7,720 nucleotides of DNA from Desulfobacterales bacterium C00003106 (GTDB lineage: Bacteria; Desulfobacterota; Desulfobacteria; Desulfobacterales; C00003106). Below, piece by piece: positions 1-5,341 of this stretch; within the stretch, counting starts at the first letter, position 1, and each line of letters starts with the position of its first letter. The stretch is taken from contig MAXM01000082.1 in assembly GCA_001751015.1 (NCBI GenBank), forward strand, positions 3,650 through 11,369, in the 5' to 3' direction. The position numbers were made by a program, and so were the translations under genes. The notes below the pieces were generated by a model that searched no databases, was not told the DNA's origin, and saw nothing but the letters and a program-made list of their open reading frames with translations.

Positions 1-53
1 GTGAAGTTATTTTTGGGCGAGCCTTAGATGTCAGGGAAACAGAGAAGCCATGA
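1..53 (+). CDS. 3' end of an unidentified upstream gene (partial)
   Basis: The frame whose first full codon starts at base 3 stays open to a TGA at 51-53. This stop overlaps the etfB start as ATGA (50-53), a typical translationally coupled junction. The visible tail reads EVIFGRALDVRETEKP. That is too short to assign. An acyl-CoA dehydrogenase would suit the position next to etfB, and the EVIFGRAL part loosely resembles the C-terminal helix of that family, but this is only a guess. A competing reading is frame 1, which ends VKLFLGEP at the TAG at 25-27 and leaves a 22-base gap before etfB. The ATGA overlap makes frame 3 the more attractive choice. Confidence 0.35.
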   Translation, partial: EVIFGRALDVRETEKP

Positions 54-838
54 ACATATTAGTCTGCATCAAACAGGTGCCGTATGTCAGGGATGTGCGT
101 CTGGATCCCGAGACACATACTCTCGTGCGGGATGGCGTTGAATCGATAATCAATCCTTTCGACATGTATGCGATTGAAGAGGGACTCAGGTTGAAGGAGT
201 CTTGCGGGGGAAAAGTCACGGTAATGAGCATGGGGCCGCCGCAGGTTGAAGAGGCCCTCAGAGATGCGCTGTCATTGGGCGTTGATGATGCTGTGCTCTT
301 GAGTGATCGCGCTTTTGCCGGAGCGGATACGCTCGCCACTTCTTATACACTCGCCATGGGAGCAAAGAAGATAGGCAACTTTGATCTCATTCTTTGCGGA
401 AAACAGACTGTAGACGGCGATACGGGCCAGGTCGGTCCCGGACTGGCGGTCCGTCTTGATATCCCCTTTGTAGCATACGTTCGCAAGATCAGCAGTGTTG
501 CAGACGGCAAAATGCGCGTTGAACGTATCATGGATGATGGTTATGAGGTTGTGGATACTGATCTGCCCGCCCTTCTCACCCTGGTAAAAGAGATCAATGA
601 ACCCCGCGTTCCCTCCTTGAAAAATAAAATGCGGGCAAAGAAACAATCGATTACGGTTTGGAATGCGGCCGATATCGGGGCGGACACCAGGAAACTGGGG
701 CTGGCCGGTTCCGCGACACAGGTCACCGGAGTCTTCAAACCGGAGCGGGAAAGCAAGCTGGAATGGCTGGAAGGTTCAGTGGAAGAGCAGACAGATGCCC
801 TGGTTGAGCATTTGCGGGCGCTCAAAGTGATCGGATGA
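50..838 (+). CDS. etfB: Electron transfer flavoprotein beta subunit, bifurcating-type
   Basis: This is the beta subunit of the cytoplasmic EtfAB heterodimer, which carries electrons between acyl-CoA dehydrogenases and other carriers. At 262 residues it has normal family length. It opens with MNILVCIKQVP, the first strand of the ETF alpha/beta fold. NPFDMYAIEEGLRLKE (35-50) and GADTLATSY (91-99) are typical of NAD-linked, electron-bifurcating ETFs. DGDTGQVGPGLA (122-133) is the nucleotide-binding loop; in bifurcating ETFs it holds the second FAD where mitochondrial ETF holds AMP. NEPRVPSL (183-190) and the following basic stretch MRAKK (194-198) match the usual linker to the C-terminal arm that clasps EtfA. 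The ATG at 50 is preceded by a weak purine stretch AGAGAAG (41-47) and overlaps the upstream stop, suggesting translational coupling. Unusually, etfA does not follow directly but starts 429 bases later. The family call is firm; bifurcation is inferred from motif type. Confidence 0.95.
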   Translation: MNILVCIKQVPYVRDVRLDPETHTLVRDGVESIINPFDMYAIEEGLRLKESCGGKVTVMSMGPPQVEEALRDALSLGVDDAVLLSDRAFAGADTLATSYTLAMGAKKIGNFDLILCGKQTVDGDTGQVGPGLAVRLDIPFVAYVRKISSVADGKMRVERIMDDGYEVVDTDLPALLTLVKEINEPRVPSLKNKMRAKKQSITVWNAADIGADTRKLGLAGSATQVTGVFKPERESKLEWLEGSVEEQTDALVEHLRALKVIG

Positions 839-1135
839 AATATACCCTGACTCCGGCGTGAGGATCTCAGGAATTGTCAGTCCCAAATCATTGATTCCTT
901 CTTCAGTCTCCCTGTTCGCGCCTTGATTATGCAGAAATCCGAATCCGTTACACCTGAATAATTTTTCAAAGTTTCTTCTTGATGACTTCGGAGGTTTTAA
1001 CGCTTTTCATTTCGAGTGAAACAAGGAAGCCTTCCTTTCGAGGTATAGTATACTGAAAACACAAGATGTTTACCTGCGGTCTAACTCACGCATTTACTGA
1101 ATCTATTTTTTTGCAAGATGATCAATCCTTTTTTG

Positions 1136-1164
1136 TTGTCATTTTTCACGGAAACTGGTAATAA
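1136..1164 (+). promoter_or_regulatory. Candidate sigma-70-type promoter for etfA-fab
   Basis: TTGTCA (1136-1141) matches the -35 consensus at five of six positions. A 17-base spacer leads to TAATAA (1159-1164), a weak -10 that is helped by a TGG just before it (1156-1158), as in extended -10 promoters. Transcription would start near 1171 and give a leader of about 100 bases before the etfA ATG. Other A/T hexamers such as TATGAT (1221-1226) could also serve as a -10. In such AT-rich DNA chance matches are common, so confidence is low. Confidence 0.3.
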
Positions 1165-1193
1165 AAGTAAAATGAGAAAATTAGTAAAGTGTG

Positions 1194-1222
1194 TAACAAA
1201 TTGTAATTTATGTTATTTGTTA
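1194..1222 (+). promoter_or_regulatory. 8+8 inverted repeat upstream of etfA, candidate operator
   Basis: TAACAAAT (1194-1201) and ATTTGTTA (1215-1222) are exact reverse complements separated by 13 bases. A smaller palindrome, AAATT-GT-AATTT (1198-1209), overlaps the left arm. The element ends 45 bases before the etfA ATG and would lie in the leader just downstream of the candidate promoter, a suitable place for a repressor. It could also fold as an AU-only RNA hairpin, but that would be weak. No known regulator consensus is claimed. Confidence 0.4.
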
Positions 1223-1267
1223 TGATTGATATAGTAATTGCAGGAAAGGAAAAAGAGTAAATTTACT

Positions 1268-2464
1268 ATGATATCTGTTGATTCGGAGATGTGCACGGGA
1301 TGCGGATCGTGTGTTGATATCTGTCCCGCGGATGCGATTGAACTGATAGATGAAAAAGCGGTTGTCAATGAGGATGAATGTCAGTTATGTGGTTCTTGCG
1401 AGGCCGAATGTGAAGCCGGAGCTATTACCATTAAATCCGATAAAAAGAGCAAAGACGGTGTTGATCTTTCCGAATATCAGGGGGTGTGGGTTGTCACCGA
1501 GCAACGAAGGGGATGCATGCCTCCTGTTGTCTATCAGTTGTTGGGAAAAGGGCGTGAACTGGCTGATGCATTGAACGTCTCGCTTTCCGCAGTAGTGATC
1601 GGTTACCGGATGCGAAGCGAGGTGAAATCGCTGGCCGGCTATGGAGCCGATACTGTCTACTACGTTGATCATCCGGATTGCGCCTGCTATAATGACGAGT
1701 TGTATGCGCATATTCTGTCCGGGATAATCAACAAGTATAAACCTGAGATTGTCCTGAGCGGAGCTACGGCCATAGGCCGATCCCTGATTCCGGCTGTTGC
1801 AACCCGGCTCGAAACAGGGCTTACCGCCGACTGTACCCGGTTGGAAATAGATTCTGAAACCAGGCTGTTGTTGCAGACGCGGCCCGCCTATGGCGGCCAC
1901 ATAATGGCCACGATTGTCTGTCCTGATCACAGGCCTCAAATGGCGACTGTCCGGCCTAACGTGATGCAAAAACCTGAAGTCAATCAGGATGCCCGGTGCG
2001 AGATCGTGGAAATCGGGTTTGACCCGGATTCCTGTCTGACCCGGACCAATACCGTGGAGCAAGTCAGCCAGGATGATGGAGAGGGGTCTCTGTTGTCGGA
2101 TGCGGATGTTGTGGTGGCCGGTGGCCGCGGTCTGAAGTCGAAAGAGAACTTTGCGTTGATACGCGGCCTTGCCGGGCTGTTGAGTGGAGCAGTCGCCGCC
2201 TCACGGCCGGCGGTTGACTCGGAATGGATTCCATACCGGCATCAGATAGGACAGACAGGAAAGACAATATGCCCGAAGCTGTACATAGCCTGTGGTATTT
2301 CAGGGGCGGTGCAACATCTTGTCGGCATGGAATCCGCCGACGTGATTGTGGCGATCAATAAAGACCGCACTGCTCCGATCTTTGAGGTGGCGACATTCGG
2401 CATCAAAGGAGACCTGTTTGAGATACTTCCGGCTTTGATAAAACGGTTGAAGGAATTGAGGTGA
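1268..2464 (+). CDS. etfA: Electron transfer flavoprotein alpha subunit with N-terminal 2[4Fe-4S] ferredoxin domain
   Basis: This is the FAD-carrying subunit of EtfAB, 398 residues from the ATG at 1268. Residues 1-56 form a bacterial ferredoxin domain with two complete clusters: C9, C12, C15, C19 and C38, C41, C44, C48. The ETF N-terminal domain follows (about 70-270, with RPAYGGHIMATI and RPQMATVRPNV), then the FAD domain. FAD-contact residues align without gaps to human ETF-alpha as I recall it: R313 (human R249), T330 in HQIGQTG (T266), H350 in GISGAVQH (H286), N364 (N300) and D382 (D318). Alpha subunits with an added ferredoxin domain are known from anaerobes, for example CarE of the caffeyl-CoA reductase complex. 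I chose ATG 1268 over an in-frame TTG at 1238 because the purine-rich ribosome-binding stretch (AGGAAAGGA, AAGAG, 1242-1257) lies downstream of that TTG. The stop is four bases before fabG. The FAD loop has INKDR where INKDP is usual. Confidence 0.95.
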   Translation: MISVDSEMCTGCGSCVDICPADAIELIDEKAVVNEDECQLCGSCEAECEAGAITIKSDKKSKDGVDLSEYQGVWVVTEQRRGCMPPVVYQLLGKGRELADALNVSLSAVVIGYRMRSEVKSLAGYGADTVYYVDHPDCACYNDELYAHILSGIINKYKPEIVLSGATAIGRSLIPAVATRLETGLTADCTRLEIDSETRLLLQTRPAYGGHIMATIVCPDHRPQMATVRPNVMQKPEVNQDARCEIVEIGFDPDSCLTRTNTVEQVSQDDGEGSLLSDADVVVAGGRGLKSKENFALIRGLAGLLSGAVAASRPAVDSEWIPYRHQIGQTGKTICPKLYIACGISGAVQHLVGMESADVIVAINKDRTAPIFEVATFGIKGDLFEILPALIKRLKELR

Positions 2465-2468
2465 AATC

Positions 2469-3218
2469 GTGGTACACGAAACAAAACGTGTTGTAGTGAT
2501 TACCGGTGGTTCAAGAGGGATTGGTCGTTGTATGGGGCTTCGGTTTTCTGAGCCGGACACGGAGATATATTTCAACCATTATGATCCTGACGATGACGCC
2601 GCCAATGAGACCATAGGACTTCTTGCAGACGCAGGGTGCAATGCCTCAGGGTACCGCGTCAACGTGGCATCCCCGTCCGACGTGGACGCTTTTTTCAAAA
2701 AGATTGTCGATGAGGCGGGAAGGATAGACATCCTGGTAAACAACGCGGGCATTACGATGGACGCTGTTCTGGTTCGCATGAAAGAAGCAGCCTGGGATCG
2801 GGTGATCGATATCAATCTCAAAGGGGCTTTTCTTTGCATGCAGGCTGCGGCCAAGGTAATGATGAAACAGCGATCAGGGTGTATTATCAATATTGCATCC
2901 GTGGTCGGAGCTATGGGAAACGCGGGCCAGGCGAATTACGTCGCCTCCAAGGCCGGACTGATAGGATTGACAAAGACTGCGGCAAAGGAACTCGCTTCAC
3001 GCGGGATTCGGGTCAATGCCATAGCTCCCGGTTTCATAGACACTGAAATGACGGCCGGTATTCCGGAGAAAGTAAAGACGGCCATGGTGGAACAGATACC
3101 GTTTAAAAAGATGGGACAACCGGAAGATGTTGCGGGGGCAGCCGCTTTTCTGGCTTCAGAAGAAGCCTCCTACGTCACCGGCCAGGTGATCCATGTAAAC
3201 GGTGGAATGTATATGTGA
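2469..3218 (+). CDS. fabG: 3-oxoacyl-ACP reductase FabG (short-chain dehydrogenase/reductase)
   Basis: It reduces beta-ketoacyl-ACP to (R)-3-hydroxyacyl-ACP with NADPH in the cytoplasmic type II fatty-acid synthase. The 249 residues are normal family length. The Rossmann glycine motif TGGSRGIG is at 12-19, and R16 in it fits NADPH preference. NNAG is at 91-94. The catalytic tetrad is complete: N116, S144, Y157 and K161 (YVASK). PGFIDTEM and the C-terminal VTGQVIHVNGGMYM are typical of FabG. The start is GTG at 2469; an upstream GAGGTGA overlapping the etfA stop can serve as the ribosome-binding site. The four-base gap implies co-transcription and probable coupling with etfA. acpP follows 41 bases later, which favours an ACP substrate; an acetoacetyl-CoA reductase role (PhaB-like) is less likely but cannot be excluded by sequence alone. 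Confidence 0.93.
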   Translation: MVHETKRVVVITGGSRGIGRCMGLRFSEPDTEIYFNHYDPDDDAANETIGLLADAGCNASGYRVNVASPSDVDAFFKKIVDEAGRIDILVNNAGITMDAVLVRMKEAAWDRVIDINLKGAFLCMQAAAKVMMKQRSGCIINIASVVGAMGNAGQANYVASKAGLIGLTKTAAKELASRGIRVNAIAPGFIDTEMTAGIPEKVKTAMVEQIPFKKMGQPEDVAGAAAFLASEEASYVTGQVIHVNGGMYM

Positions 3219-3244
3219 GCGAATATGACATTTTTTTGTGGACT

Positions 3245-3252
3245 TAAGGAGG
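3245..3252 (+). promoter_or_regulatory. Near-consensus Shine-Dalgarno for acpP
   Basis: TAAGGAGG sits seven bases before the acpP ATG and is extended by further G residues. This is the strongest ribosome-binding site in the window, together with that of fabF. It fits the high abundance expected of acyl carrier protein relative to its operon neighbours. Confidence 0.8.
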
Positions 3253-3259
3253 GGGTAAC

Positions 3260-3487
3260 ATGTCGATAGAAGAAAAAATGAAACATATCATTGCGGAACA
3301 GTTGAGTGTATCAGAAAACGAGGTTGTTCCGGGGGCATCGTTTGTTGATGATCTGGGCGCTGATTCACTCGATCTGGTGGAGCTGATAATGGCCATGGAA
3401 GAGGCCTTTGATATAGAGATCCCAGACGAAAATGCCGAGAAGCTGAAAACGGTTCAGGATGCAATTGATTATGTCAACGCCAAGTAA
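3260..3487 (+). CDS. acpP: Acyl carrier protein
   Basis: This small acidic protein of 75 residues carries growing acyl chains on a 4'-phosphopantetheine arm. The attachment serine is S36 in GADSLDLVEL, the canonical DSL motif at the start of helix II. Acidic helix II (DLVELIMAMEEAF), which docks to FabG and FabF, is intact, and the protein ends in the typical TVQDAIDYVNAK helix. Length and composition are those of a housekeeping ACP rather than a polyketide or D-alanyl carrier domain. The gene ends in tandem stops (TAA TGA, 3485-3490). The 78-base gap to fabF has no terminator-like structure, so the transcript probably continues. The holo-ACP synthase gene is not in the window. Confidence 0.97.
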   Translation: MSIEEKMKHIIAEQLSVSENEVVPGASFVDDLGADSLDLVELIMAMEEAFDIEIPDENAEKLKTVQDAIDYVNAK

Positions 3488-3552
3488 TGATGATTCTGTA
3501 CAAAGCCCGTTCCTTTGCATACCGGGTGCGCATGATATGAAGAAAAAGATAT

Positions 3553-3559
3553 AAGGAGG
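3553..3559 (+). promoter_or_regulatory. Strong Shine-Dalgarno deciding the TTG start of fabF
   Basis: AAGGAGG lies six bases before TTG 3566 and nine before a second TTG at 3569. The bases in between are a T-run (3561-3567). No ATG or GTG in the correct frame lies near it, so this site is the main evidence that fabF starts at TTG. Which of the two adjacent TTG codons is used cannot be settled from sequence; they differ by one residue. Confidence 0.75.
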
Positions 3560-3565
3560 GTTTTT

Positions 3566-4810
3566 TTGTTGAACCGAAGGGTTGTAATAACAGGTATCGG
3601 TTTGGTCACGCCTCTGGGCATAGGAATCGAGGATAACTGGACAGCGCTTTGCAACGGCGAGTCAGGGATTGGAGAGATCACTCGATTTGACACCACGGGC
3701 TATGCAAGCAAGATCGCCGGAGAGGTCAAGGATTTCTGTGCAGAGGATTACATGCCTGCAAAGCAGGCAAAACGGATGGATCAATTTATCTGCTATGCCG
3801 TTGCCGGGGCTCGTATGGCGTTGGAGGATTCCGGGTATGTAGTGAACAGTTCTAATGCCACCCGGATAGGAGTTATGACAGGGTGCGGTCTGGGCGGCCT
3901 GGGCACTATGGAAAAATACCATAAGGCCCTCATGAAAAAAGGCCCAAAGGCTGTGAGTCCCTTTTTTATCCCCATGCTGATCGCCAATATGGCGCCAGGA
4001 CAGATATCGATACTGCTCGGAGCAAAGGGGCCGAACAGTACCATTGTAACAGCGTGCGCCGCAGGCTCTCATGCCATCGGGGATGCCTATCACATTATAA
4101 GACGTGGTGACGCCGACGCGATGATTTCCGGCGGCGTGGAGTCCGTGATAACACCTCTTGGCATAGTTGGTTTCATTTCCCTGAAGGCGCTATCGACAAG
4201 GAATGATGCCCCCAAAAAGGCCTCAAGACCCTTTGATCGTGACCGTGACGGTTTTGTTATGGCCGAGGGAAGCGGCATGCTGATCCTGGAATCACTGGAA
4301 AGCGCGGTAAGGAGAGATGCGAAGATCTATGCCGAGATCATAGGATACGGCATGAGCGGCGACGGATACCACATGACCGCCCCGTCTCCTGAAGGTGAAG
4401 GGGCTGCACGCTGCATGCGGGAAGGCTTGAAGTCTGCGGGCCTGATGCCTGCGGATATCGACTACATAAATGCCCACGGAACGTCTACGCCGCTGAACGA
4501 TCTCTTTGAAACAATAGCGATCAAGACGGTCTTTGGCGACTATAGTTACAAACTTCCGATCAGTTCCACGAAATCAATGACCGGGCATATGCTTGGCGGG
4601 GCCGGCGGCGTGGAGACGATCTTTACAGCTCTTGCGATTGACCGGGGCGTTATCCCTCCCACGATAAATCTGGAGAATCCCGATCCTGAATGTGATCTCG
4701 ACTACGTGCCGAACACCGCCCGGAAACAGGATGTAAAAATTGCCATGACCAATTCATTCGGCTTTGGCGGGACCAACGCCACCTTGATATTGCGGAACTA
4801 TGAGGGCTGA
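3566..4810 (+). CDS. fabF: 3-oxoacyl-ACP synthase II FabF
   Basis: This is the condensing enzyme that elongates acyl-ACP with malonyl-ACP, losing CO2, in type II fatty-acid synthesis. The 414 residues match the family length. The decarboxylating KAS triad is complete: C164 in VTACAAGSHA, H304 in NAHGTSTPLND and H341 in KSMTGHMLGGAGG, with K336 just before it. The C-terminal gating loop NSFGFGGTNA contains F400. It starts with MLNRRVVITGIGLVTPLG, the standard KAS N-terminus. The FabF rather than FabB call rests on overall motif style and on linkage to acpP. The start is TTG, placed by a strong ribosome-binding site. The stop TGA (4808-4810) shares its last base with an ATG in the rpiB frame. 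The initiating synthase FabH and malonyl transferase FabD are not in this window. Confidence 0.96.
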   Translation: MLNRRVVITGIGLVTPLGIGIEDNWTALCNGESGIGEITRFDTTGYASKIAGEVKDFCAEDYMPAKQAKRMDQFICYAVAGARMALEDSGYVVNSSNATRIGVMTGCGLGGLGTMEKYHKALMKKGPKAVSPFFIPMLIANMAPGQISILLGAKGPNSTIVTACAAGSHAIGDAYHIIRRGDADAMISGGVESVITPLGIVGFISLKALSTRNDAPKKASRPFDRDRDGFVMAEGSGMLILESLESAVRRDAKIYAEIIGYGMSGDGYHMTAPSPEGEGAARCMREGLKSAGLMPADIDYINAHGTSTPLNDLFETIAIKTVFGDYSYKLPISSTKSMTGHMLGGAGGVETIFTALAIDRGVIPPTINLENPDPECDLDYVPNTARKQDVKIAMTNSFGFGGTNATLILRNYEG

Positions 4811-4845
4811 TGCCAGGCCAAGAAAATCTATCGAAGGCGCCACAG

Positions 4846-5292
4846 ATGACAAACAACGCAAAGAAAATTATTATCGGTTCTGATCATGCCGGTTATGCCA
4901 TGAAGGAGATCGTGAAGCGCTTCCTGTTGGACCGGGACATGGAAGTGAAAGATGTCGGGACTGACAGTGAGGCGTCCGTTGATTATACCGATTTCGGGAT
5001 CAAGTTGGCAGGCCCGGTATCTGCGGGCGAATTTCAAAGAGGCATCCTTGTTTGCGGCACGGGCATCGGGATGTCCATGGTGGCCAACCGGTTCAAGGGT
5101 GTGCGTGCCGCGCTTGCCAATGACCTTTTCTCCGCTATCATGAGCCGCAGGCATAACAATTCCAATATCCTGGTCATGGGCGGCCGTGTTATCGGAGACT
5201 CCCTGGCCCTGAAACTGGTAGAGGCCTGGCTGGAGACCTCTTTTGAAGGAGGGAGACACCAGAGGCGGCTTGAAAAAATGGACCAATTGTAA
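4846..5292 (+). CDS. rpiB: Ribose 5-phosphate isomerase B (RpiB/LacAB family)
   Basis: It interconverts ribulose 5-phosphate and ribose 5-phosphate in the pentose phosphate pathway. From the ATG at 4846 the protein has 148 residues, the usual length. GSDHAG (11-16) holds the substrate-binding D13 and H14. C70 in VCGTGIGMS (69-77) is the expected catalytic base and anion-hole segment. N81 and the RRHNNSNIL stretch (101-109, with H103) complete the phosphate- and ring-opening site, and the C-terminal FEGGRHQRRLEKM is typical. An alternative in-frame ATG at 4810 overlaps the fabF stop (TGATG) and adds 12 residues (160 in all). I prefer 4846 because GAAGG (4833-4837) is well spaced from it and family members begin just before the first strand, but coupling from 4810 is possible. 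The product feeds nucleotide synthesis, in line with the genes downstream. Confidence 0.93.
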   Translation: MTNNAKKIIIGSDHAGYAMKEIVKRFLLDRDMEVKDVGTDSEASVDYTDFGIKLAGPVSAGEFQRGILVCGTGIGMSMVANRFKGVRAALANDLFSAIMSRRHNNSNILVMGGRVIGDSLALKLVEAWLETSFEGGRHQRRLEKMDQL

Positions 5293-5341
5293 GGAAAAAG
5301 ACAAAAAGCACAAAAGGAAAACAGGAAATCCGTAGTTTATT

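Larger units (their letters stand above)
839..1267 (+). other. Long non-coding spacer between etfB and etfA
   Basis: These 429 bases separate two genes that are normally adjacent. I see no ORF with a plausible start and length on either strand, and no tRNA- or rRNA-like segment. Composition shifts from mixed (839-960) to strongly AT-rich (about 1080-1267). Small symmetric elements are visible: AAGGAAG-C-CTTCCTT at 1023-1037, the palindrome GTATA-G-TATAC at 1043-1053, a short hairpin at 1005-1021, and the 8+8 inverted repeat described separately. No element has the GC-rich stem plus T-run of a convincing intrinsic terminator, although T-rich runs occur at 1106-1112 and 1129-1134. The most economical reading is an etfB transcript 3' end followed by a promoter and operator region for etfA and the fab genes. 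Confidence 0.6.

Noticed and set aside
1023..1037. Hairpin AAGGAAG-C-CTTCCTT as terminator of etfB
   Set aside because: The stem is short with a tiny loop, has few GC pairs and is followed by only three T residues; it is also about 190 bases past the etfB stop.
1075..1112. TGCG...CGCA hairpin followed by a T-run as an intrinsic terminator
   Set aside because: The stem is only four base pairs, and the T-run begins more than ten bases after it.
1238..1267. TTG at 1238 as the etfA start, adding ten residues
   Set aside because: It precedes the purine-rich ribosome-binding stretch (1242-1257), and the extra residues are not part of the ferredoxin fold. ATG 1268 gives the standard start directly before the first cluster motif.
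1385..2062. Long minus-strand open frame (225 codons) inside etfA
   Set aside because: It lies wholly within a well-supported gene, shows no family motif and has the low-complexity composition of a shadow frame. The same applies to the other minus-strand frames opposite fabF, rpiB, glyA and nrdR.
3506..3526. CCCG...CGGG pairing between acpP and fabF as a terminator or attenuator
   Set aside because: The stem is four pairs with a large loop and no adjacent T-run, in a region expected to be transcribed through.
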